Under the pieces are notes generated by a model. It had not been told where the DNA came from, did not search any database, and saw only the letters and a list, made by a program, of their open reading frames with translations. A program made the position numbers and the translations under genes. Source: CBDVAK01 sp965371945 (GTDB lineage: Bacteria; Pseudomonadota; Gammaproteobacteria; Competibacterales; JAHEDQ01). From it: 13,219 bases of DNA. Positions 1 through 6,593 of this stretch are shown here, in pieces (the stretch's first letter is position 1; every line of letters begins with the position of its first letter). The stretch lies in assembly GCA_965371945.1 (NCBI GenBank), contig CBDVAK010000075.1, forward strand, positions 1 through 13,219. The letters are read 5' to 3'.

Positions 1-1359
1 TCAGGCCGATCTGCCACTGTTCCTGGGGATGCCCAGCCGCTGACGTCGTTCCCACAATGACTTGCGACTGATCCCCAGCGCCCGGGCCAACTGGGTCTCC
101 GTCATGTGGTGCTGGTTGCTGGTGACGAATTGCACCAGATAGTCATCCAGCGTGTGTCCAGTGCCGGCCCCGGACACCTGCCCCTGTATGGTTGCCACGC
201 GTGGTTGCGGAGATCCCAGGCCAAGCTGGCTCGCCGTGACCGGCGCCGAGTCACTGAGGATCATCGCGCGTTCGATCGCATTCTCCAGTTCACGTACGTT
301 GCCGGGCCAGTGATATGCGGTAATCGCCGGAATCGCGTCGGCATCGAATCCGGGGTTGCGGTGCCCGAGTCGTGTCGCCATCTTGTCAAGCATGAACTCG
401 GCCAGCGCGGTGATATCCTTGCCCCGTTCCCGTAAAGGCGGCATGCGAATTTCCAGCACCTGCAGCCGGTAGTACAGGTCGTCACGAAACTTCCCCTGCT
501 CCACCAGGCCCTTGAGATCTCGATTGGTCGCCGCTATCAGGCGCAGGTCGGCACGAATGGTCCTCGAGCTGCCGACTCGGCGCAGTTCACCATCTTGCAG
601 GACGCGTAGCAGCTGGGCTTGCGCCGCCAGTGACAGCTCGCCGATCTCATCCAGGAACAAGGTGCCGCCATGGGCGGATTCCACCAGGCCCGTGTGTGAT
701 TGCACCGCGCCCGTGAAGGCGCCGCGCTGGTGGCCAAACAGCTCTGACTCCATCAGGCCTTCGGCGATTGAGGCACAGTTTACCGCGACCAGCGCCTCGC
801 CCTGGCGCTCGCTTTGCTCATGAACAGCCCGCGCCACCAGTTCCTTGCCGGTTCCCGATTCACCGAGGATCAGCACCGATGTGCGGGTCGGCGCGACCTT
901 TGCGATCGAGGTGAATATCTGTTTCATTGCCGGGCACGCACCGATAATACCCGCCACCGGATAATCTCGCTCGAGATCGGATTTAAGCGCCGCGTTTTGT
1001 TTGCGCAACCGGCTGCCGTCAAGCACACGCGAAATGAGATGCAGCATCTCGTCGTGATCGAATGGTTTGGCGATATAGTCGGCTGCCCCCTTCTGCATGG
1101 CGTCGACTGCTGACTTGACGCTTGCATAGCTGGTCATGATCAGTACTGGGACGCCCCGGCTGAGTTCGATGATCTTGACCCCCGGTTCGCCCGGCAGGCG
1201 CAGGTCGCTGATGATCAGGTCGAATGAGCCCGGGTCGTGCAGCGTACATGCCTCCTGTATCGAACCGGCCTCCTCGATCCGGTAGCCGTTACGCTCCAGC
1301 AGCCTGCGCAAGGCTGTGCGAATGACCGCCTCATCGTCAATCAGCAGGATCTTGTGCAT
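1..1359 (-). CDS. cbrB: Sigma-54 dependent response regulator, CbrB-like (NtrC family)
   Basis: A complete 452-residue NtrC-type activator that should be phosphorylated by CbrA and then drive open-complex formation by sigma-54 RNA polymerase. The receiver domain (about 1-120) shows the acidic pair D8/D9, phospho-acceptor D52 in ISDLRLPG, T76 and K98 in YIAKPF. The AAA+ domain (about 135-375) has Walker A GESGTGKE at 167-173, the sigma-54 contact loop GAFTGA at 213-218, Walker B with LFLDE at about 234-238 and WPGNVRELENAIERA at 351-365. A Fis-type helix-turn-helix closes the protein (about 419-446, TQLARALGISRKSLWERRQRLG). The ATG lies inside the end of cbrA (23-base overlap), so translation is likely coupled. 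The IMTSYAS and DYIAKPFDHDEML segments closely match remembered Pseudomonas CbrB, hence the name over generic NtrC. In pseudomonads CbrB controls use of amino acids and other carbon sources; targets here cannot be seen. Confidence 0.93.
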   Translation of the reverse strand: MHKILLIDDEAVIRTALRRLLERNGYRIEEAGSIQEACTLHDPGSFDLIISDLRLPGEPGVKIIELSRGVPVLIMTSYASVKSAVDAMQKGAADYIAKPFDHDEMLHLISRVLDGSRLRKQNAALKSDLERDYPVAGIIGACPAMKQIFTSIAKVAPTRTSVLILGESGTGKELVARAVHEQSERQGEALVAVNCASIAEGLMESELFGHQRGAFTGAVQSHTGLVESAHGGTLFLDEIGELSLAAQAQLLRVLQDGELRRVGSSRTIRADLRLIAATNRDLKGLVEQGKFRDDLYYRLQVLEIRMPPLRERGKDITALAEFMLDKMATRLGHRNPGFDADAIPAITAYHWPGNVRELENAIERAMILSDSAPVTASQLGLGSPQPRVATIQGQVSGAGTGHTLDDYLVQFVTSNQHHMTETQLARALGISRKSLWERRQRLGIPRNSGRSA

Positions 1360-4312
1360 CGGTATCCCGGTACTCCGTCGGTAGCGTCAGGGTCACCCGG
1401 GTTCCCTTTCCGGGAGTGCTCTCTATATGCAGGGTACCGCCGTGGTCCCGGGCGATACTGAATGCCAGTGGCAGGCCCAGCCCGGTACCCTGGCCGGGTT
1501 CCTTGGTGGTAAAGAACGGTTCCAGTATTCGCTCGCGGATGTCCTCGTCGATGCCATGGCCATCGTCGCAGACACGAACGAATGCCTGGTTTCCTTCGAT
1601 CCCGGCCTCGACCTGTACGTGGCCGCCGGGCGCCACCGCGTCACAGGCGTTGGTCAACAGATTGACGATGACCTGTTGTATGCGCTGCGGATCGCCAATC
1701 ACGGGCAGCGACGCCCGCAAGGTCTCGCTGTGACAGACTTGTTTGCCGGCGCGGCTGAGCTTGACCAGGCGCTGGGCGTCGTTGACACAATCCGCGAGAT
1801 TGAAAGACACGCGATGTCGGGTCTGTTCGCTTCCACTGTGACTGAAATCGACCAGGGTTTGCACGATGGAGTCGATTCGCCGGGTCTGGTCCAGTATGTC
1901 CTGCAGGCCCTTGCTCAATTCCGGGTCGTCAACTTCATGTTGCAGATTCTGGGTGATACACGCGATCCCGGTCAGGGGGTTGCCGATCTCGTGTGCCACG
2001 CCCGCGGCCAGGCGGCCGATGGATGCCAGGCGTTCGCTGTGCGCCAGTTCCTGTTCCAGCGTTTGCAACCCGGTCAGATCCTCGGCCAGCACCACCGAAC
2101 CACCCAGGATGTCGGGATAGCGTTCTCCGCCGCGGATGCCGGGTGCTGCGGCCGTGGCCGCGCGGTGGAGATTCAGCCAGCGGGTGCGGCCGCCGACCCT
2201 GACACGTCGTTTGTGCAGATGGCGCTGATCGCCGTCCAGGAAGCCGCCCAGCAGCTTGTTCCAGGGGGATGGCAGTTCGTCGATTTGCTTGCCGACAGCG
2301 ATGTCCTGCGGGATGTCGGTAAGAAGGGCCATGGCTTCGTTCCAGCCCAGCACCTCGTTGTCCGCGGAAACCACGCAACTACCCAGAGGCAGGTCTTGCA
2401 GGACCTGGCGGTGATAACGCATCAATCCGTCCAGTTCCCGTCCCAGGCCTCGCAGCCGGGACCTGGAACGTTGCAGATGCGTTTCGACGAAACGCATCTG
2501 GTGTGCCAGTGCGTTTCTGCTGGTCGCGTCGCTTCCCATTCGCGAATCCACGATCATGTGCGCCATCATGGGGCCCAGCATGCCCGACAGGTTGCGTTCG
2601 ACCCGTTCCCGCAGGCCTTCCACAGGGCTGGCGTTGGATAGATCCGTATCGATTCCCAGGTCCACCAGCGCCTTGCGGGTCTCCGTGGCTGCCGCCCCGG
2701 GACCGATGATGGTGGCCAATTGGTCGCGCAGCTGCGCCGGCGAAGCGATGTCTCCGGTGCTGGGTTCGGGTAACAACAGGCGTTCGCGAAAACAGGTGGT
2801 GACCGAGCGCTGTTCGCGTTCGTCGTGGCGGGTGGCCAGCGATACTGCCACGAACAGCAGCGCATTCAGGGACAACGACCAGAAGGTGCTGAACTCCCAG
2901 GTATTGTCATCCCCGGCGCCCAGATACTCCTGGAGGTTGAAATAGGTCAGGATGATGCCCGATTGCTGTAGCAACGGCATCAGCAGGCTGGTAAACCAGA
3001 TCGTGCCGCCGGCCAGCAGACCGGCGAGAAATCCTGCTCGGGTGGCTCGTTGCCAGTACAGCGTGCCGACGATTCCCGGCAGGAACTGCGCCATCGCCAC
3101 GAACGATATCAAACCGAGCTGAACCAGTCCCTGGCGTTGCTCGATCAGCAGGTAGAAGCCGTAGCTGGTGGTGATGATCAGGCCGATGATCACGCGGCGG
3201 CCCCACACCAGCCAGCGGTAAAGGTCGACCTTGGGGTCGGGATAGCTGGCCGGCAGCAGCAGGTGGTTGAGTGCCATCGATGCCAGCGCCAGTGTGGTGA
3301 CGATCACCATGGCGCTTGCCGCCGAGATTCCGCCCAGGAATGCGATAGTGGGCAATAGCCTGCCATTCGACGACAGCGTCACTCCAAGCATGTAGTAGTC
3401 AGCGCTGGTAGGTGTGCCCAACCTTTGGCCGGCCCACAGCACCAGCGGAATGGTCAGGTTGAAGAGCAGCAGGAACAGTGGCACCGCCCAGCTTGCATAC
3501 GACAGCGCGCGGGGGTCGAGATTCTCCACGAATCCCATATGGAATTGTCTCGGCAACAGAAATGCCGCTGCGAACGACAGCAGTACAAAGGTGATCCAGG
3601 GTGCCTCGCGCAACGGTTCGTATAGCGATTCCAGTGCCTGTGGGTTGTTTTGCAGCCATTGGTCGAGTTCACCCGGGCCGCCGAACACGCCGAACAGAGC
3701 GAACAGGCCGACTGCGAGCACTGCCGCAAGCTTGACCAGTGATTCGAAGGCGATCGCAACCACCAGCCCCTGATGCTTCTTGCGGGGCGAGAGATGGCGG
3801 GTGCCGAAGAGGATGGCAAACACTGTGAGCGTCGCACAAAAGCCCAAAGCCAGCAGATTCGGTGATGCGGTCCTGGTCAGCACGCCGATGGACTGAGTGA
3901 CTGCGCGAACCTGCAGGGCGATATAGGGTAGTGTGCCGGCCAGGGTGAACAGCGTCACCAGGATACCGACAAGCTGGCTGGCGTAGCGGAAAGCGAACAG
4001 ATCGGCCAGCGATGTCAACTGGTAATCGCGCACCAGTCTCAGGATCGGCGCCAGCAGTACCGGGGTCAGAATAAAGGCCAGCGTGGGTCCCAGGTAGATG
4101 GCCAGGAACAACAGGCCCTGCTGCTGCGCCAATCCGACACTGCCGTAGAAACTCCATGAGGTGGTGTACACGCACAGCGACAACGAATAGACGGCGGGGT
4201 GACGCGCCACCTGTGCTGGAATCCAGCCCCGGTCGGTGGCGTGGGCGACCAGGAAAAGTACCGACAGATACAGCACGCCGATCGCAAACAGATAACCAAG
4301 ATCAAACGTCAT
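1337..4312 (-). CDS. cbrA: Transporter-fused sensor histidine kinase, CbrA-like
   Basis: A 991-residue membrane sensor kinase, full length for CbrA. The N-terminal half (about 1-520) is a sodium/solute symporter (SLC5-like) domain with about 13 hydrophobic segments, beginning MTFDLGYLFAIGVLYLSVLF. A linker resembling the STAC domain follows (about 520-590, ERNLSGMLGPMMAHMIVD). Next come a PAS domain (about 635-750), a dimerisation/phosphotransfer helix with H774 in AHEIGNPL, and a HATPase domain with N box NLLTNACDA (about 882-890), DDGHGI (about 915) and GTGLGLPLAF (about 941). Partner is cbrB, whose start overlaps this gene by 23 bases. The upstream cbrX-like gene overlaps its ATG by 11 bases; the sequence before the ATG has no good Shine-Dalgarno, which suggests translational coupling. 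In Pseudomonas CbrA has been linked to histidine uptake; whether this one transports anything is unknown. Kinase role is certain, ligand is not. Confidence 0.95.
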   Translation of the reverse strand: MTFDLGYLFAIGVLYLSVLFLVAHATDRGWIPAQVARHPAVYSLSLCVYTTSWSFYGSVGLAQQQGLLFLAIYLGPTLAFILTPVLLAPILRLVRDYQLTSLADLFAFRYASQLVGILVTLFTLAGTLPYIALQVRAVTQSIGVLTRTASPNLLALGFCATLTVFAILFGTRHLSPRKKHQGLVVAIAFESLVKLAAVLAVGLFALFGVFGGPGELDQWLQNNPQALESLYEPLREAPWITFVLLSFAAAFLLPRQFHMGFVENLDPRALSYASWAVPLFLLLFNLTIPLVLWAGQRLGTPTSADYYMLGVTLSSNGRLLPTIAFLGGISAASAMVIVTTLALASMALNHLLLPASYPDPKVDLYRWLVWGRRVIIGLIITTSYGFYLLIEQRQGLVQLGLISFVAMAQFLPGIVGTLYWQRATRAGFLAGLLAGGTIWFTSLLMPLLQQSGIILTYFNLQEYLGAGDDNTWEFSTFWSLSLNALLFVAVSLATRHDEREQRSVTTCFRERLLLPEPSTGDIASPAQLRDQLATIIGPGAAATETRKALVDLGIDTDLSNASPVEGLRERVERNLSGMLGPMMAHMIVDSRMGSDATSRNALAHQMRFVETHLQRSRSRLRGLGRELDGLMRYHRQVLQDLPLGSCVVSADNEVLGWNEAMALLTDIPQDIAVGKQIDELPSPWNKLLGGFLDGDQRHLHKRRVRVGGRTRWLNLHRAATAAAPGIRGGERYPDILGGSVVLAEDLTGLQTLEQELAHSERLASIGRLAAGVAHEIGNPLTGIACITQNLQHEVDDPELSKGLQDILDQTRRIDSIVQTLVDFSHSGSEQTRHRVSFNLADCVNDAQRLVKLSRAGKQVCHSETLRASLPVIGDPQRIQQVIVNLLTNACDAVAPGGHVQVEAGIEGNQAFVRVCDDGHGIDEDIRERILEPFFTTKEPGQGTGLGLPLAFSIARDHGGTLHIESTPGKGTRVTLTLPTEYRDTDAQDPAD

Positions 4313-4508
4313 GGTCGCGATGTCGGTTCATCCAGAAGGTCAGCGCAATGACTGCGCCCCAGACCAGGTAAGGGAAGTACCAGGCCACACCCGCAACCGC
4401 CCACCAGCGAAAAAAGGGCGAGGCAAGCAAAAACACCGCAAACATCATCAGCAGCAGCGCGGAGTCCCGTCTGCGATTCTGATCGGGTTCTGGGCGCAAC
4501 GGATTCAC
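4302..4508 (-). CDS. cbrX: Small two-helix membrane protein upstream of cbrA (CbrX-like)
   Basis: A 68-residue protein with a polar, basic N-terminus (residues 1-16, RPEPDQNRRRD) and two hydrophobic segments, about 17-33 (ALLLMMFAVFLLASPFF) and 39-58 (AGVAWYFPYLVWGAVIALTF), ending in a short charged tail HRDHDV. It starts at GTG; an in-frame TAA lies 13 codons upstream and no other start lies between, so this is the only reasonable choice. An AGGAG lies 12 bases before the GTG, a rather long spacing. Its stop overlaps the ATG of cbrA by 11 bases. Pseudomonads carry a small gene, cbrX, in exactly this place, overlapping cbrA and reported to couple its translation. The name rests on position, size and topology rather than recognised sequence similarity. 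Biochemical function is unknown. Confidence 0.8.
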   Translation of the reverse strand: MNPLRPEPDQNRRRDSALLLMMFAVFLLASPFFRWWAVAGVAWYFPYLVWGAVIALTFWMNRHRDHDV

Positions 4509-4541
4509 TGCCTGCGGGGGCTCCTGGTTGACACCGGGCTC

Positions 4542-4571
4542 ATGTTACGGATGGTAACAGTAGGCAAGCAA
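4542..4571 (-). promoter_or_regulatory. Possible promoter for cbrX-cbrA-cbrB with a small dyad
   Basis: Read on the minus strand, TTGCTT (4571-4566) and TAACAT (4547-4542) are 18 bases apart and lie in the 73-base gap between gluQ and cbrX. They match the sigma-70 boxes only partly. The perfect dyad GTTAC-N5-GTAAC at 4544-4558 overlaps the proposed -10 and could be an operator or chance. The gap has no T-run terminator, so read-through from gluQ is equally possible. Confidence 0.25.
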
Positions 4572-4581
4572 CGTCAGCGGG

Positions 4582-5553
4582 TCAACAGTCGTTACCGGTC
4601 GTCTTACCCTGGACTGTGAGACCGGCGCCGGTGTGACCCGTTTCACCTCCCTCGGCAACTACGGTCAGCCTGGCAGGAATGTCACCGGGGCTCCAATGGG
4701 CAAGCGCCCATTCGATGATGCTCCAGACCGGCTGCCGGTCCAGCGCCGGGTGGGTCCGTTGGCCCAGCAGGCGCAGTACCCGGAACAGGTTCGAAGCCGC
4801 TGCCGCCGGATCCAGGGCAGGTGCCCGGCTTTGCTTGCTGAGTTTGATGCCCGCGCGGGTGACTGCCAGGGGGTGATGCAGATAGACGGGGCAGGGCAGC
4901 CCCAGCAGCCTTTGCAGATGGATCTGTCTTGGGGTTGACGGCAGGATGTCGGTGCCACGGACTATTCGGGTGACACCCTGGGCAGCATCATCCACGACCA
5001 CCGCCAGCTGATAGGCAAAAATACCATCCGCGCGCCGCACCACGAAATCACCGACTTCTTCAGCCAGGGTCTGACATTGTTCGCTCTGGATAGTGTCCTC
5101 GAAGCACACCGGCCGGTAGTCCGTGCGCACGCGGACTGCAACCTGGCCAGCGGCGGCGATCCCGCGGTCCCGGCAGGTGCCTGGATAGATGTAGCCGTGG
5201 TCTCCGCGCCGGGCGATTCCAGCGATCTGCCGACGGCTGCATTGGCACCCGAACAGGGCTCCGTCCCCAGCCATTTGCTCAAGTGCAGCCCGGTACAGGT
5301 GGGTCCGCTGGCTCTGGAATACCGGGTCGCCATCCCAGGTCAGGCCGTGTGCATTCAGGGAGTTCATGATGGCTGTCACAGATCCCGGTACCGTTCGTGG
5401 GATATCGATGTCTTCGATACGCAACAACCAGGAGCCGCCTCTGGAACGGGCGTCCAGAAAACTCGCGACCGCGCTCAGCAGCGAACCGAAATGCAATTCG
5501 CCGGTGGGGCTGGGGGCAAAGCGTCCGACGGTGGGTGGAAGGGCGGATGTCAC
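4582..5553 (-). CDS. gluQ: Glutamyl-queuosine tRNA(Asp) synthetase
   Basis: GluQ-RS activates glutamate and attaches it to queuosine at the wobble position of tRNA(Asp). It is a paralogue of the glutamyl-tRNA synthetase catalytic core without the anticodon-binding domain, in the cytoplasm. With the start chosen here it has 323 residues, close to the roughly 300 usual for the family. It shows the class I signatures HFGS at 21-24 (after GRFAPSPTGEL) and KLSKQ at 237-241, plus the zinc ligands C103, C105, Y123 and C127 in the spacing typical of this enzyme, and YQLAVVVDDAAQGVTRIVRG in the middle. The longest frame begins at a GTG at 5589, but that codon sits inside a perfect 11-bp hairpin with almost no space after a GGAGG. 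The GTG at 5553 starts nearer the family's usual N-terminus, although its Shine-Dalgarno is poor. Often linked to dksA elsewhere; here it lies between a rhodanese gene and cbrX. Confidence 0.9.
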   Translation of the reverse strand: MTSALPPTVGRFAPSPTGELHFGSLLSAVASFLDARSRGGSWLLRIEDIDIPRTVPGSVTAIMNSLNAHGLTWDGDPVFQSQRTHLYRAALEQMAGDGALFGCQCSRRQIAGIARRGDHGYIYPGTCRDRGIAAAGQVAVRVRTDYRPVCFEDTIQSEQCQTLAEEVGDFVVRRADGIFAYQLAVVVDDAAQGVTRIVRGTDILPSTPRQIHLQRLLGLPCPVYLHHPLAVTRAGIKLSKQSRAPALDPAAAASNLFRVLRLLGQRTHPALDRQPVWSIIEWALAHWSPGDIPARLTVVAEGGETGHTGAGLTVQGKTTGNDC

Positions 5554-5569
5554 GCGGGCGAGGTGGCAG

Positions 5570-5595
5570 GGAGGGGTGTGTCTGCACACCCCTCC
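5570..5595 (-). terminator. Perfect 11-bp hairpin between the rhodanese gene and gluQ
   Basis: GGAGGGGTGTG (5570-5580), loop TCTG (5581-5584), and CACACCCCTCC (5585-5595) form a perfect inverted repeat. It starts 23 bases past the stop of the rhodanese gene. No T-run follows on either strand, so it is not a textbook intrinsic terminator. It may be an RNA stabiliser, a partial terminator or an element that limits gluQ translation. It contains the upstream candidate GTG (5587-5589) of gluQ. Confidence 0.55.
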
Positions 5596-5617
5596 GGTGT
5601 ATCACGTTGCCAACAGT

Positions 5618-6295
5618 CTAGGAGGCCGGTTTGACGGTGGCCAGCCCTAGGATCTCCCAGTTCTGCATACCACCGCGATACCACTTGATCTTGTCCGCGG
5701 GGTAGCCGAACTTGAGGAGTGTCTTGATGTTGGCGGGGGACTGACCACACCACATGCCATTGCAGAACATCACCAGGGTCTTGCTGTTCGAATAATCGAA
5801 CAGGCTTTCCACCTGAGCCACGTTGAAGCGGTCTTCCATGATTTCCGCAATCGATATCGGATCGGCGCCTCTGGAGGGCTCCAGCCCTGTCCAGGGAATA
5901 TTGACCGCACCGGGAATGGTGCCACGGGCAACCCAGTCCGGGGTTCTGGAATCGATCACCAGGATCGAATCGTCACCCTCCGACATGCGCTTCAGATAGT
6001 CGAGCATTTCCACCTCGGCGATGGTTTCCACGCCAGGTGCCAGCTTGGCGGGCTGGATGCAGAAAGGTGGACATTTTCTCGACGTCTTGGCGAAAGCCGG
6101 GTTGACGGTGGCGTCCTGGTCCTGGTTGCGGGTGATGACGTAGTCCTTGCCGTCGTGCTTGATCTTGACCTCGCTGATCTGCGGTGTAATGCCGACAGCC
6201 AATTCCTCCGCAGCGGCATTAGTCATCGGTATACTGACAGCCATCGCCAGAATGGCCGCAGCAAGCGTTTTGGCGTTGTTGAGTATGCCTCTCAT
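5618..6295 (-). CDS. Exported rhodanese-domain protein
   Basis: A 225-residue protein with a signal peptide: basic start MRGILNNAK, hydrophobic core AAAILAMAVSIPM, probable cleavage near residue 29 (NAAA/EEL), so a periplasmic location is expected. The rhodanese fold occupies roughly 85-215, with VIDSRTPDWVARGTIPGAVNIPW (second-motif region, about 113-135) and the active-site loop CNGMWCGQS, where C178 is the expected sulfur acceptor and C183 a second cysteine in the loop. A further pair, CPPFC at 75-79, precedes the domain. The start at 6295 is preceded by AGAGGAG eight bases upstream, an excellent Shine-Dalgarno; a longer frame from 6331 lacks this and would bury the signal peptide. Its neighbours are a small exported acidic protein upstream and gluQ downstream. 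Rhodaneses move sulfane sulfur; the actual substrate here is unknown. Two cysteine pairs allow redox or sulfur-carrier chemistry, which is an inference. Confidence 0.85.
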   Translation of the reverse strand: MRGILNNAKTLAAAILAMAVSIPMTNAAAEELAVGITPQISEVKIKHDGKDYVITRNQDQDATVNPAFAKTSRKCPPFCIQPAKLAPGVETIAEVEMLDYLKRMSEGDDSILVIDSRTPDWVARGTIPGAVNIPWTGLEPSRGADPISIAEIMEDRFNVAQVESLFDYSNSKTLVMFCNGMWCGQSPANIKTLLKFGYPADKIKWYRGGMQNWEILGLATVKPAS

Positions 6296-6302
6296 CGTTC
6301 TG

Positions 6303-6310
6303 TCTCCTCT
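6303..6310 (-). promoter_or_regulatory. Strong ribosome binding site of the rhodanese gene
   Basis: On the minus strand AGAGGAG is followed by eight bases and the ATG at 6295. It decides this start over the longer frame at 6331. Confidence 0.7.
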
Positions 6311-6358
6311 TCTGGCTCTGCTGTTACGCATCGGTGCCAGTATTGTGTGGCGTTCGGC

Positions 6359-6547
6359 TCAATCGCAGTCCGGGTCCTCTTCCTCTTCTTCCTCAACCGG
6401 CTCGGAGCTCACTGTAGTGTTTGCGTCCTCTTGTGTGCCAGCCTGTGTTGTTGTCTGGCTGCCGGGACTGCTCTGGGCAACGGCTACACCGCTGCCGGCC
6501 GTGGCCAACAGGGTGACAAACAGTATTGCGACCAATCGGGACATCAT
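6359..6547 (-). CDS. Small exported protein with poly-glutamate tail
   Basis: I do not recognise this gene. It encodes 62 residues (or 61 from a second ATG at 6544): a clear signal peptide, SRLVAILFVTLLATAGSGVAVA, with probable cleavage before QSS. A short Ser/Thr/Gln-rich mature stretch follows, then a very acidic end, EPVEEEEEEDPDCD, with one cysteine next to last. The mature part would be only about 38 residues, disordered and strongly negative, and could bind metal ions or a basic partner. AGAGG precedes the ATG pair by 5-8 bases, favouring this start over the longer frame at 6628, which would overlap xseA. It sits 46 bases after xseA and 63 before the rhodanese start on the same strand, so co-transcription with the exported rhodanese is likely. 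Whether it is translated is supported by signal peptide plus Shine-Dalgarno only. Confidence 0.6.
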   Translation of the reverse strand: MMSRLVAILFVTLLATAGSGVAVAQSSPGSQTTTQAGTQEDANTTVSSEPVEEEEEEDPDCD

Positions 6548-6593
6548 GGATACCTCTGGGTGAGCGGGGTCGCCCCGCGCTGGGGACATGATA

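Noticed and set aside
1427..2641. 404-codon plus-strand frame opposite cbrA
   Set aside because: It lies wholly antisense to the kinase domain and PAS region, has no recognisable domain and is explained by the high GC of cbrA.
5077..5634. 185-codon plus-strand frame opposite gluQ
   Set aside because: Antisense shadow; begins inside gluQ and runs through the hairpin without a ribosome site.
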